A stretch of DNA of 64,000 nt from IMG/VR virus record IMGVR_UViG_3300044675_005263, positions 41,347-105,346 of that record, one strand, 5' to 3'. Shown one piece after another: positions 21,537-29,172 of the stretch. A program made the position numbers and the translations under genes. This stretch comes from a virus. A model generated the notes under the pieces. The model was not told the DNA's origin. It ran no database searches and saw only the letters and a list, made by a program, of their open reading frames with translations. Numbering within the stretch: position 1 is the first letter of the stretch; each line of letters starts with the position of its first letter.

Positions 21537-21822
21537 AGCTTTAAAACCAGTCCACGACCAATGGGAGTGGCAGTATCAAGGCGCATGCAATGGCGTTGAT
21601 ACTGATGAGTTTTTTCTTGAAGAAAATATGCGTGGTAAAACTAAAAGAACTAGAGAGCTTAATGCTATTGCAATCTGCAACACATGTCCTGTAAAACAAG
21701 CATGTCTTGATCACGCTCTTAAAGTTCCAGAGGTCTATGGCGTCTGGGGCGGGATGAATGAAGAGAGCAGACATGCACTCGCAAAAAGGCTAGGTATTGT
21801 TTATGGCATTATACGGATTTAA
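21520..21822 (+). CDS. WhiB-family (Wbl) iron-sulfur regulator 2
   Basis: 100 aa. Cysteines C23, C53, C56 and C62 and the turn GVWGG match the Wbl signature better than the first copy. Followed by a basic helix (RHALAKRLG). Tandem, diverged wbl genes suggest either duplication or two targets. Overlaps both neighbours. Confidence 0.93.
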   Translation: MTVVSKALKPVHDQWEWQYQGACNGVDTDEFFLEENMRGKTKRTRELNAIAICNTCPVKQACLDHALKVPEVYGVWGGMNEESRHALAKRLGIVYGIIRI

Positions 21823-21982
21823 GTGTCAAACTTGTTCAGTTGAGAGTGACTTAGAGTTCCCTATAGGAACTGCTCCGAGCACTTCTGTATGCTCCCAGCA
21901 AAGCTGTGAAGGGGAAATGACAAGAGTTTTTACTGCCAACCCAACAATATTTAAAGGAACAGGCTGGGCAGGGAAACGATAG
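21803..21982 (+). CDS. FmdB-type zinc-ribbon protein, 59 aa
   Basis: MALYGFKCQTCSVESDLEFP, with CxxC at the start and CSQQSCEG later, ending NPTIFKGTGWAGKR. This matches the FmdB/CxxC-CxxC-SSSS regulatory zinc-ribbon family common in actinobacteria and phages. I start at the ATG rather than the upstream TTG. Overlaps the wbl gene by 20 nt in another frame. Family function is poorly known. Confidence 0.8.
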   Translation: MALYGFKCQTCSVESDLEFPIGTAPSTSVCSQQSCEGEMTRVFTANPTIFKGTGWAGKR

Positions 21983-21992
21983 AATTGTCCTA

Positions 21993-22112
21993 ATGAAGGA
22001 CAACCTTGCTCAATGGCGTTGTGATTGGTGCAAGAAACTTTATGTCGTGTCTAGTCTGGCACGAGACTGTGAAGACAGACATCTAGAAGGAGATGACGAA
22101 CAATGTCAGTAA
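21993..22112 (+). CDS. Tiny zinc-finger-like protein, 39 aa
   Basis: MKDNLAQWRCDWCKKLYVVS ... CEDRH ... ends CQ-TAA. CxxC and C-x3-H give a plausible metal site. It overlaps the endolysin start by 10 nt. Only a weak ribosome site is seen, so it is less certain. Confidence 0.55.
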   Translation: MKDNLAQWRCDWCKKLYVVSSLARDCEDRHLEGDDEQCQ

Positions 22113-22897
22113 AAGGATCAGTAGAGGCAATCATCGAGGTTGCTAAAAAAGAAGTTGGAACTGTTGAAGGTCCAAAAGATAACGAGACAAAATACGGTAA
22201 ATGGACTGGAATGAACTTCCAGCCTTGGTGTCAATCTTTTGTTTCTTGGTGTGCGTTCACATCAGGTTTGGATCCTAAAAAGTATCCAAAGTCAGCATCA
22301 ACTATTGCAGCATCAGATTTCTTTAAAAAGAATAACCGATGGGCAGATGCTCGCAATGATGACCCAACTCCAGGAGATTGGATCTATTTTGATTTCCCAG
22401 ATGATGGTGTCAACAGAATTTCTCATGTTGGTATCTGTATCAAGAACAATGGAAACGGAACCATTCAAGTTATTGAAGGAAATACATCTGGCACTGCAAA
22501 AGGAGATCAACGCAACGGAGGTATGTGCGTAGAGAAAACTCGTGCATATGTTAAGGATAATAAGTTAAAACTTCTTAACGGAATTGTTGGTTGGGGTCGT
22601 CCAGTTTATGCTGGAGAAGACAACCTTCCACTTCTTTCTAAGGTTGGATCATCTGATGCTCCAGCAGCAAAATCTGTAGCACCTAAGAAGCCAGCAGCAT
22701 TCGTACCTTTGAAAAAAGGATCTAAGGGTCCTAAGGTTAAAAAGATTCAAGAAGCTCTTAAGCTAAAGGCTGATGGAGATTTTGGATCAGCAACTGAAAA
22801 GTCTGTCATTGCATGGCAAAAAGCTAATCCAGCTTTTGGCGCAGCAGATGGCGTAGTTGGCCCTAAGACTTTTGCAGAGCTAAGTAAGGATAAGTAG
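22103..22897 (+). CDS. Endolysin: CHAP amidase/endopeptidase + peptidoglycan-binding domain
   Basis: 264 aa. The N-terminal CHAP domain has catalytic C43 in PWCQSFVSWC and H108 in RISHVGICIK, followed by VIEGNTSG. After a proline/alanine linker (about 180-200) is a PG_binding_1 domain (LKKGSKGPKVKKIQEAL ... GVVGPKTFAEL). It cleaves host cell-wall peptidoglycan, releasing virions at lysis or helping entry. It has no signal peptide, so release depends on a holin. SD GGAGATG upstream of the ATG. Confidence 0.92.
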   Translation: MSVKGSVEAIIEVAKKEVGTVEGPKDNETKYGKWTGMNFQPWCQSFVSWCAFTSGLDPKKYPKSASTIAASDFFKKNNRWADARNDDPTPGDWIYFDFPDDGVNRISHVGICIKNNGNGTIQVIEGNTSGTAKGDQRNGGMCVEKTRAYVKDNKLKLLNGIVGWGRPVYAGEDNLPLLSKVGSSDAPAAKSVAPKKPAAFVPLKKGSKGPKVKKIQEALKLKADGDFGSATEKSVIAWQKANPAFGAADGVVGPKTFAELSKDK

Positions 22898-23062
22898 ATG
22901 CTCGAAGTATTAGCAGTCTATTTAGCTCTATCTATTGTCATTGCTTACTATGCAATTAAGGATGACAAGATTGCAAAAGGCTACAACCCAAACGCAAGAG
23001 ATGGCGACAAAGACGGGCGAATCCAAGATGGAACTCGTTGGGAGCGTAAAGCAAAGAAATAA
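22898..23062 (+). CDS. Small membrane protein with EF-hand-like motif, 54 aa
   Basis: The N-terminal helix (VLAVYLALSIVIAYYAI) is one membrane span. The C-terminal part contains ARDGDKDGRIQDGTRWER, a DxDxDG calcium-binding-type loop. Starts immediately after the endolysin stop (TAGATG), so probably co-transcribed and possibly a lysis accessory; that role is inferred from position. Confidence 0.7.
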   Translation: MLEVLAVYLALSIVIAYYAIKDDKIAKGYNPNARDGDKDGRIQDGTRWERKAKK

Positions 23063-23094
23063 TAAGTTTCTAGGGACGCTACCCCTAGGATGGT

Positions 23095-23138
23095 GAAGAG
23101 GCAGCTTTATTCTACGGAATAGACTGCCTCTTCTTTTT
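23095..23138 (+). terminator. Rho-independent terminator
   Basis: GAAGAGGCAG ... CTGCCTCTTC, a 10-bp perfect stem followed by TTTTT, closing the RNR-wbl-endolysin unit. Confidence 0.9.
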
Positions 23139-23153
23139 GTTACAATATATACA

Positions 23154-23202
23154 GTCACTGCCGAACGGGGTGACATTAACCGTTACTGCCTTAGGGGGTA
23201 AC
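23154..23202 (+). promoter_or_regulatory. Two tandem hairpins in the leader of hsp20
   Basis: GTCACTGCC-GAAC-GGGGTGAC (23154-23174) and GTTACTGCC-TTAG-GGGGTAAC (23182-23202): two similar 21-nt hairpins 28 nt apart. They lie after a TACAAT-type box (near 23141) and before the Hsp20 start. Covarying outer pairs (GTCAC/GTGAC versus GTTAC/GTAAC) support real RNA structures. Confidence 0.6.
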
Positions 23203-23218
23203 AGAAAGCGAGACAGTC

Positions 23219-23674
23219 ATGTCTAGATTAGTACCATCAAATCAAACATATACACCAATAACAACAACTTGGTCTCTACCTCAAATAGATAGTTGGACAG
23301 TTGGTTTTGATAGACATTGGAAGTTATTGGAAGATCTTCATAGTTCCACAACAAAGAACACTTATCCCCCATACAACATCCTCAAAATGAGCGATGAAAG
23401 TTATGGTGTAGAGCTTGCTTTGGCTGGCTTTAATAAAGACGAGATCGAGATTGTTCATCATAACGGAATCCTAAAAATCTCTGGAAAGAAAGATGTAGAG
23501 GTTTTAGGAAGCTTTGTTCATAAAGGTATAGCTACTAGAGACTTCGAGCATCAATTTGCACTCGCAGATTATGTTGAAGTTAAATCAGCAACCTTTGAAG
23601 ATGGCATCCTAAGAATTTATCTCAAGCAGGAGCTTCCAGAAGAAAAGCGTCCTAAGACAGTAAAAATCCAATAG
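23219..23674 (+). CDS. Small heat-shock protein Hsp20 (alpha-crystallin domain)
   Basis: 151 aa. The alpha-crystallin core runs from about YPPYNIL (50) to KTVKIQ (151), with the beta-strand pattern 'Y.VELALAGFNKDEIEI', 'NGILKISGKK' and 'FVHKGIATRDFEHQFALAD'. It resembles phage Hsp20s of T4-like cyanophages (recalled). Acts as an ATP-independent holdase. Structured leader upstream. SD: weak (GAAAGCGAGACAGTC). Confidence 0.9.
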   Translation: MSRLVPSNQTYTPITTTWSLPQIDSWTVGFDRHWKLLEDLHSSTTKNTYPPYNILKMSDESYGVELALAGFNKDEIEIVHHNGILKISGKKDVEVLGSFVHKGIATRDFEHQFALADYVEVKSATFEDGILRIYLKQELPEEKRPKTVKIQ

Positions 23675-23738
23675 CATCCCCATCGACCTGAGCACGTCTT
23701 TAAACTGCTCCATATCCTTTTTCTGATAGGCTGACACA

Positions 23739-24152
23739 ATGACAGAACTACAACGCCCCCACTGGGATGCTTACTACACAAACATAGCCGTTGCAGTTTC
23801 CTTGCGTGGAGACTGTGTGCGAGCGCAACATGGTGCTGTAATTGTTAAGAATCATAAGATTGTCTCTACTGGATACAACGGATCACCACCTGGAAGTGAA
23901 AACTCCTGTGGAGATACAGGTCAATGTCCTAGAGCTTTAGATCCAAACGCTAAACATTCAGAGGGACAATATGATCTCTGCTGGGCAACTCATGCTGAAG
24001 CTAACGCAATCATTCGTGCATCGTGGGAAGAACTTCAAGGCTCAACCATCTACATTACTGGTGCTCCATGTCCCGGATGTAGTAAGTTAATTGCTTCATC
24101 TGGAATTGAAAGACTTGTTTATTTTGATCCAGAAGGTGAAGAAGAAAATTGA
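23739..24152 (+). CDS. dCMP deaminase
   Basis: 137 aa. Zinc-dependent deaminase: HAEANA with H85/E87, and PCPGC (C111, C114) are the ligands and proton donor. 'TGYNGSPPGS' is the nucleotide-binding loop of the ComEB/dCMP deaminase family. Converts dCMP to dUMP, the substrate of ThyX (34829). It lacks a clear ribosome site; TAGGCT lies 6 nt upstream (leaderless). Overlaps the next gene by 4 nt. Confidence 0.92.
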   Translation: MTELQRPHWDAYYTNIAVAVSLRGDCVRAQHGAVIVKNHKIVSTGYNGSPPGSENSCGDTGQCPRALDPNAKHSEGQYDLCWATHAEANAIIRASWEELQGSTIYITGAPCPGCSKLIASSGIERLVYFDPEGEEEN

Positions 24153-24937
24153 TAGTAGATACATACAAAGACATCTCTCCAGAGATTGTCAGCGCAATGA
24201 AACCTCTAATTAAAAAGTCTGACCACTACCATCATGGCCACGCTCGTCGCATGGCAAGAACTCTCCAAGTGATTCTTGACCAAAAACCTCAAGGTAGTTT
24301 TTTAGAAGTAGGAACAACAACACTCATACCACTCGTTCTTAGCAAGCTTGCTCCAGATCTAGACCTAACCGTTACTGACTTTAATCTAGATAAGCCTAAG
24401 CTTGGTGAAGACACCTTCACACTTCAAGATGAATCTATCAACCTCAAAGTTGGTCGTGTCAATATTGAAGATGAACCTCTTCCCTTCGACGATAATTCCT
24501 TCGACTTCATACTCCTCTCGGAAGTTATCGAGCACATGGAGGTCGACCCCATGTACATGCTTTCAGAGATCAATAGAGTTCTTAAAGTCGGAGGAACCCT
24601 TTTAGTTACAACACCCAACTGTGCTAGCACTTGGGCAATTCATAAAATCATCAATGGCATTGAGCCATACTTTTATATGCAATATCGCCACGATAGATCA
24701 CGCTATAGGCACAACTACGAATACAGCATCCATTCCCTTACAGCCGTTCTTAAAGCTGCAGGGTTTGATGGATCAACTTGGACTGAAGATTCTTTTGAAG
24801 AACCGCACACAGCCATCGGTCTTCGTCTTGAGATGATAGGAATAAAACTTCAACATACAGGTGACAACATTTTTGCAGTTGCTAAGAAAGTAAGTGGCGT
24901 CGTTGATAGATATCCAAAGGTAATCTATGTTGATTGA
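24149..24937 (+). CDS. SAM-dependent methyltransferase (class I)
   Basis: 262 aa. Motif I GSFLEVGTT (about residue 49), acidic residue after the second strand (TDFNLD), motif 'FDFILLSEVIEHM' and 'LKVGGTLLVTTPN' fit the Methyltransf_11/class I fold. TTG start overlapping the dCMP deaminase stop (TTGA), with AAGGTGAAG upstream. Substrate unknown; adjacency to a glycosidase-like gene suggests sugar or surface chemistry. Confidence 0.85.
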   Translation: MIVDTYKDISPEIVSAMKPLIKKSDHYHHGHARRMARTLQVILDQKPQGSFLEVGTTTLIPLVLSKLAPDLDLTVTDFNLDKPKLGEDTFTLQDESINLKVGRVNIEDEPLPFDDNSFDFILLSEVIEHMEVDPMYMLSEINRVLKVGGTLLVTTPNCASTWAIHKIINGIEPYFYMQYRHDRSRYRHNYEYSIHSLTAVLKAAGFDGSTWTEDSFEEPHTAIGLRLEMIGIKLQHTGDNIFAVAKKVSGVVDRYPKVIYVD

Positions 24938-25862
24938 AAACGAAAAAGACGCTCCTACTATCCACCGACTAGGTGGAGAGATTAAGAATGTTCGTCGCTT
25001 AGCTGACCCTGATATTAAAGAGTGGTCTGCTACTAACTTATCTATTGGCTACCATGAATCAACTGGCTACATTGGAATGCTTCGCTCTGGTAACTATGTC
25101 ATTACTCCTCTAGGTCAGTATCAAGTTGTTACTGGTGACATAATTCGCAGCAAGATTTATATTTCCGAACTTGATCCAGATACATATAAACTTACTAATT
25201 TACGAATGCTTGATGTCGAAAACATTTCAAAAGAAGGACCGATTCGTAGAGGGCTAGAAGATCCAAAACTTTTCTATCGTGATGATGCTTGGCACTTTAC
25301 TTGCGTAACTATGGAGAAAGGTCATACAGAGAAGGCTCGTATGGCTATCTGCCGTCTTAGCGATGATCTCAAATCAATAGTTTCTTTTGAGAAGTTTGCT
25401 GGAGTTGATGCTCATAGACCAGAAAAGAACTGGATGCTCTCCCCTGACCCTAACGAGTTTTTTGATTGGATCTATGGTCCTACATCTACTATTAGAAATA
25501 ATAAGATGATCACTCATATGAATGATAACCAACAAATTGCAAGTCTTAGAGGCAACAGTAATCTTCATCCATTAGAAGATGGAACATACTTAGCAGTTGT
25601 TCACAGACTCTTTACACGAACTATTACTAACAACACTCATAGATTTTATGTCCACTACTTTGCAAAGTATGATAAAAGAGGAAAAATCATTGCTCTTTCA
25701 CGAGGCTTTATCTTTGAGAATCGTGGTACAGAGTTTGCAGCAGGGTTAACAACTCAAGGTAATAACTTCCTTATTAGTTACGGAAGCAAAGATGTTTCAT
25801 CTCATATAGCGATACTGCCACAAGAGTTAGTACTTAAATCATTACTGCCAATACAGGAGTAA
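24927..25862 (+). CDS. Five-bladed beta-propeller glycosidase/phosphorylase-like protein
   Basis: 311 aa. RGLEDPKLF (108-116), 'EKNWMLSP', 'NSNLHPLEDGTYLAVVH' and 'GTEFAAGLTTQGNNFLISYGSKD' form the repeating blades and the E-D-P motif of GH130/GH43-like proteins that act on mannosides or other sugars. The general acid Asp is not obvious, so it may be a sugar-binding or phosphorylase-like relative. Overlaps the methyltransferase by 11 nt. Confidence 0.75.
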   Translation: MLIENEKDAPTIHRLGGEIKNVRRLADPDIKEWSATNLSIGYHESTGYIGMLRSGNYVITPLGQYQVVTGDIIRSKIYISELDPDTYKLTNLRMLDVENISKEGPIRRGLEDPKLFYRDDAWHFTCVTMEKGHTEKARMAICRLSDDLKSIVSFEKFAGVDAHRPEKNWMLSPDPNEFFDWIYGPTSTIRNNKMITHMNDNQQIASLRGNSNLHPLEDGTYLAVVHRLFTRTITNNTHRFYVHYFAKYDKRGKIIALSRGFIFENRGTEFAAGLTTQGNNFLISYGSKDVSSHIAILPQELVLKSLLPIQE

Positions 25863-25871
25863 AATAAGACC

Positions 25872-26111
25872 ATGAGCGAACCTCTCTATGACACGATTCT
25901 CGATACACAACTGTCTTATGGAGATGGTGACCATGAGAGGTTTGCTCACTATGTTGATAAAGCAGAAGCTGTAAAGTCCATGGTTGAGGGAACACCTGTG
26001 ATAGCTTTGTGTGGAAAGAAGTGGGTTCCATCAAGAGACCCAGAGAAGTTTCCTATTTGCCCAACATGTAAGGAGTTGTATGGAACCTTTAACTCCAACC
26101 CCGACGCTTGA
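25872..26111 (+). CDS. DUF3039 family zinc protein, 79 aa
   Basis: Contains 'GTPVIALCGKKWVPSRDPEKFPICPTCKELY' split here as C47, C63, C66, matching the actinobacterial DUF3039 signature (HY...LCGK.W.PSRDP...CP.CK). Such proteins are found in nearly all actinobacteria, function unknown. Overlaps the next gene by 32 nt. Confidence 0.85.
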   Translation: MSEPLYDTILDTQLSYGDGDHERFAHYVDKAEAVKSMVEGTPVIALCGKKWVPSRDPEKFPICPTCKELYGTFNSNPDA

Positions 26112-26289
26112 ACCTATCAAAGCAATCGGTCCACAAGACCGCTGCGATAGCTGTCAAGCTAAAGCATATTACTTAGTTCAGTTCCCTTACGGGGATTTGT
26201 TCTTCTGCAACCATCATTTTGTTAAGTACGAAGATGCGCTTGTCGAAAAAGCAACTGACATCTTTGATGAGTCAGATTTTATAGAATAA
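26080..26289 (+). CDS. DUF7455-type zinc protein, 69 aa
   Basis: The start MEPLTPTPTLEPIKAIG has AAGGAGTTGT immediately upstream. RCDSCQAKAYYLVQFPYGD then FFCNHH gives C22, C25, C43 and H45/H46, the signature of a small zinc protein family common in actinobacteria and their phages. A second host-like zinc protein beside DUF3039 points to an actinobacterial host. Confidence 0.8.
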   Translation: MEPLTPTPTLEPIKAIGPQDRCDSCQAKAYYLVQFPYGDLFFCNHHFVKYEDALVEKATDIFDESDFIE

Positions 26290-26290
26290 C

Positions 26291-26566
26291 TTAAACAGTT
26301 TCTTCTATAGACTCTGGAGCTAGAAGCTCAGCTGGTTGAACAATAACTAAATCTTCAGTTACAGCTGGGACATCGAATTTTCTAAATACAATGTTATCCA
26401 TAACATGATCGCCTTCTTCAGGCTCAGATACGATAACAAATTCAGAATTTCTAAAGACCGTTATAACATCCTCGTCTTTAACGTGGGAGCATGACTCGAC
26501 ATGGCGAATAAGCTCATACACGCTGTCTGGCTTTGATTCAAAACCACATACATCGATACATCTCAT
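26291..26566 (-). CDS. Hypothetical protein, 91 aa
   Basis: Inserted on the minus strand among rightward genes. MRCIDVCGFESKPDSVYELIR, with GGAGGACTTCCA before the ATG and TACAAT as -10. Beta-rich (VITVFRNSEFVIVSEPEEGD) with an acidic C-terminus. Two N-terminal cysteines, C3 and C7, plus H22 and C26 might bind zinc. Function unknown. Confidence 0.75.
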   Translation of the reverse strand: MRCIDVCGFESKPDSVYELIRHVESCSHVKDEDVITVFRNSEFVIVSEPEEGDHVMDNIVFRKFDVPAVTEDLVIVQPAELLAPESIEETV

Positions 26567-26658
26567 TGGAAGTCCTCCTTAGACTAAACCTATTGTACAG
26601 GTAAGATCCTCCCCTGTGTTGCCTGGACTTTTAGTCGATCTTGGCATATCATTAGGTT

Positions 26659-27732
26659 ATGACAGAATATAAGCGTCTCGAGAGGGCAAGGAAACCTCTT
26701 GAGTCTGTAGTTCAAATGGACGACTTACTGTGGGATGTAATACGTCCATTTGACTATTCGACAGATGGAACAGAGAAGTTTTACCCTTTTGAAGTTCCAG
26801 AAGATCTACCTAAAGATTATTCAATAGGAGTTATTGTTGGAGCTTCAGGCACAGGAAAATCTACTCTTCTCAAAGAGTTTGGAAAAGCCACTCCAGTTGT
26901 TTGGGATACCAAGAAAGCTATTGCTTCTCACTTTGAATCTGCAGAGGATGCAGTAGAGCGCCTATCAGCAGCAGGTTTGATGAGTGTTCCAGAGTGGGCT
27001 AAACCATTTCAAGCTTTATCTAATGGACAGCAGTTTAGAGCAGGTCTTGCTCGATCTCTTCATAGTGGAGCAGTCCTAGACGAGTTCACATCTGTTGTAG
27101 ATAGGAATGTTGCTAAAGCAGCTTCTACTTCAATGGCTAGATATGTAAGACGAAATGGACTTAAGCAAATAACAATTGCTACTTGTCATAGAGATGTTTT
27201 AGAGTTCCTCGAACCTGATTGGGTAATTGATACTGATCGTGGTGAGTGGACCTCGGGAAGGTATCTTCAACGACCTCAACTGGTACTCGACATATATCCT
27301 TGCTCAAACTTACTTTGGAGTTACTTCGCTAAGCACCACTATCTCTCCGAGTCTCTCAACAAAGCCTCACACAACTACATGGCTATCTGGGAAGGAAAAG
27401 TAGTTGGGTTTTCATCCGTCATGGCTTATCCATCAGGAACCGTGCAAAATGCTTTCAGAGAGCATAGACTTGTCGTACATCCTGACTATCAGGGTTTCGG
27501 TTTTGGACCACGCATCTCCGAAGCAGTAGCTCGACACTACACAGAAAATGGAAAGCGATTCTTCTCAAAGACATCGCATCCACGACTAGGTGAGTATCGA
27601 GACCAATCACCAGTGTGGAAACCAACATCGAAGAACCATATGAGGAGGACAGATGGCAAAGCAACGAAAAGTAGGTGGGAGCTCAACAACGAAAGGTGGA
27701 GTTATTCCCACGAATTTATCGGATCTGTCTAA
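26659..27732 (+). CDS. ABC-type ATPase fused to a GNAT acetyltransferase domain (COG2401-like)
   Basis: 357 aa. Residues about 50-195: Walker A GASGTGKST (61-69), signature LSNGQQ (120-125), Walker B AVLDEF (138-143), H-loop H177. No membrane segments, so not a transporter. Residues about 205-340: GNAT-like fold with KHHYLS (225-230), a 'YMAIWEGKVVGF' strand and the acyl-CoA loop HPDYQGFGFG (274-283). ABC-ATPase/acetyltransferase fusions are known as COG2401; the KHHY motif also recalls Mom-type DNA-modifying GNATs. Start appears leaderless (TATCAT 6 nt upstream). It overlaps the next gene by 80 nt. Substrate unknown. Confidence 0.85.
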   Translation: MTEYKRLERARKPLESVVQMDDLLWDVIRPFDYSTDGTEKFYPFEVPEDLPKDYSIGVIVGASGTGKSTLLKEFGKATPVVWDTKKAIASHFESAEDAVERLSAAGLMSVPEWAKPFQALSNGQQFRAGLARSLHSGAVLDEFTSVVDRNVAKAASTSMARYVRRNGLKQITIATCHRDVLEFLEPDWVIDTDRGEWTSGRYLQRPQLVLDIYPCSNLLWSYFAKHHYLSESLNKASHNYMAIWEGKVVGFSSVMAYPSGTVQNAFREHRLVVHPDYQGFGFGPRISEAVARHYTENGKRFFSKTSHPRLGEYRDQSPVWKPTSKNHMRRTDGKATKSRWELNNERWSYSHEFIGSV

Positions 27733-28066
27733 GCATGCAATTGGTGAGCTCAGTCTTATCAAAGAAGACACAAAGATTATCCTTTGGTATGTCTCAGTTA
27801 TTGAAGCATTCAATATTATGCAGCTTGGCCCTGAAGCAACAGACCATTGCATAGGAACTCTTAACCGCCTACTACGCTACGAGAATCTTGCTCCACTTAC
27901 AGATGAGCCTAGAGAGTGGGTTCAAATTGGCGATGAACTGTGGCAAAGTATTCGCAATCGTGATGCTTTCTCCAATAATGGTGGAAAGACCTATAAACTT
28001 TACTCTGTCAATAATGACGTCGAGCATGAGACTATGAAGATGGAGCAAATAGATGTTGAGTCCTAG
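27653..28066 (+). CDS. Hypothetical protein, 137 aa
   Basis: MAKQRKVGGSSTTKGGVIPT, with GAGGAGGACAG immediately before the ATG. It starts inside the ABC-GNAT gene in another frame. Basic N-terminal tail, then a helical domain (HAIGELSLIKEDTKIILWYVSVIEAFNIM). The strong ribosome site and 80-nt overlap suggest a functional partner of the ABC-GNAT protein, but no family is recognised. Confidence 0.75.
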   Translation: MAKQRKVGGSSTTKGGVIPTNLSDLSKHAIGELSLIKEDTKIILWYVSVIEAFNIMQLGPEATDHCIGTLNRLLRYENLAPLTDEPREWVQIGDELWQSIRNRDAFSNNGGKTYKLYSVNNDVEHETMKMEQIDVES

Positions 28067-28283
28067 ATTTGCTAAAGTTATGTTGGCACACTACAGAAAG
28101 GAAAACCCAGTGGGAATAGCAGATAGCAGCAGGTTTGCAAAGTATTTAGAGCCTAAGTTCGGTTGGGGTCATGCTCAGTTTAAAAAAGATCTTGCAGATA
28201 AGATTGAAAAATCTAAAATTGATCCATCATGGAGACCTGACGAAGTTCTTCGCTATGTTGCTAAGATGGTAAGAGATTCTTAA
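28053..28283 (+). CDS. Hypothetical protein, 76 aa
   Basis: MLSPRFAKVMLAHYRKENPV; helical, basic (KYLEPKFGWGHAQFKKDLAD). GGAGCAAATAG precedes the ATG. Overlaps the upstream gene by 14 nt and runs into the converging minus gene. Function unknown. Confidence 0.7.
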   Translation: MLSPRFAKVMLAHYRKENPVGIADSSRFAKYLEPKFGWGHAQFKKDLADKIEKSKIDPSWRPDEVLRYVAKMVRDS

Positions 28284-28552
28284 TCTTCTAAGGGCATAGT
28301 TCGCACAGAAAAGCGTGGCTTCAAACTCTCGTCATAGTTAACATCTAGAAGTCCCAGCTTAAATAGTTCCATAAGACCATCATCTAGATCACGCATCCAC
28401 AAATCATAAAATGGTGGACAGACTTCCTTCATTACAGGAGGATCCATAAAATAAAGATCTTTACCATTCTCATCAACTCCACCAATATAAAGAGCTCCAG
28501 CCTCTAAAAGCATGGCAACAAGAGCTTCCTCTTCAGGAGTTGGTTCTATCAT
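28280..28552 (-). CDS. Hypothetical protein, 90 aa
   Basis: Minus-strand MIEPTPEEEALVAMLLEAGA; overlaps the stop of the upstream minus gene (ATGA) and converges with the gene ending at 28283. Acidic, with 'DGLMELFKLGLLDVNYDESL'. Function unknown. Confidence 0.7.
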   Translation of the reverse strand: MIEPTPEEEALVAMLLEAGALYIGGVDENGKDLYFMDPPVMKEVCPPFYDLWMRDLDDGLMELFKLGLLDVNYDESLKPRFSVRTMPLED

Positions 28553-28791
28553 TCGTCTTCGTCTTCGTCTGGAAATAAATTTGGGTCAGCGACAAATTCG
28601 ATATTGGCTCCTCCATTACCACTTTCTTCAACGAGAAAAGCAACCAATTGGAGAGCTTGACGGTCAGTGAACCCAGCTCTTTTCAAGGACTCAAACATTT
28701 CATGCATGTTGGCAGCGTCTTGGTCTAAAGGGGTCATACCCTCAAACTCAAGATCGTCCAGATTATCTTCTGGCATATCGTTCTCATCCAT
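28549..28791 (-). CDS. Acidic hypothetical protein, 80 aa
   Basis: Minus-strand MDENDMPEDNLDDLEFEGMT with a UBA-like helix pair (AANMHEMFESLKRAGFTDRQALQLVAFLVE) and an acidic tail (PDEDEDE). Start has TAGAGT 7 nt upstream and no ribosome site, as for leaderless genes. The first residues of the helical part fit a small protein-binding domain; function unknown. Confidence 0.7.
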   Translation of the reverse strand: MDENDMPEDNLDDLEFEGMTPLDQDAANMHEMFESLKRAGFTDRQALQLVAFLVEESGNGGANIEFVADPNLFPDEDEDE

Positions 28792-28840
28792 AACTAAAAC
28801 TCTACACGCAAACCTAAACTTCTACTTTCTGTACGGGGGG

Positions 28841-28918
28841 ACAAAACACACACAACCCCCTTCCCGGATTTCTTCCGATTCGACTAATAACGGAGTGGAC
28901 GCCGGGAAAATACAACTT
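28841..28918 (+). repeat. Compound repeat R1 (CA-rich + CGGAGTGGACG + CCGGGAAAA)
   Basis: ACAAAACACACACAACCCCC, then CCCGGAT, a variable stretch, TAACGGAGTGGACGCCGGGAAAA. Related copies lie at 31366-31440 and 33088-33164. Its end GCCGGGAAAATACAACTT also matches the 11-15 kb short-repeat family in the opposite orientation. Confidence 0.75.
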
Positions 28919-28922
28919 CAGC

Positions 28923-28934
28923 TATAATCTCCAT
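28923..28934 (+). promoter_or_regulatory. -10 box for leaderless gene
   Basis: TATAAT followed by CTCCAT and then ATG. The 6-nt gap leaves no room for a leader, so translation should begin at or near the transcript 5' end. Confidence 0.6.
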
Positions 28935-29168
28935 ATGGCTTACTCACGATTTCTCGAAGCAGATGTCTATGTCTTCATGGCATCTGACTATCTTTACTGT
29001 TGCGCTTGCTGGTTAGACCCTCGATTGGAGCAGTCTGGTTTTGGTGCTACCAATACTCAAGCAATGATTGACCACCTCAAGGAGCACGAAGAGGCAGGTC
29101 ACAGGGTTCCTCCCGCAATTTATGACGAACTTCTTGCAGATGATGCTGAAAACTTTCCAGTAAAATAG
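28935..29168 (+). CDS. Conserved small zinc-finger-like protein, 77 aa
   Basis: MAYSRFLEADVYVFMASDYL, with YCCACWL (C22, C23, C25) and DHLKEHEEAGHRVP (H47, H51, H56). Proteins with this layout (YSRW..DVYV...CCxCWL...HL..H...GH.VP) are widespread in actinobacteriophages (recalled). Likely a C2H2-type zinc protein. Leaderless start. Confidence 0.8.
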   Translation: MAYSRFLEADVYVFMASDYLYCCACWLDPRLEQSGFGATNTQAMIDHLKEHEEAGHRVPPAIYDELLADDAENFPVK

Positions 29169-29172
29169 ATGA

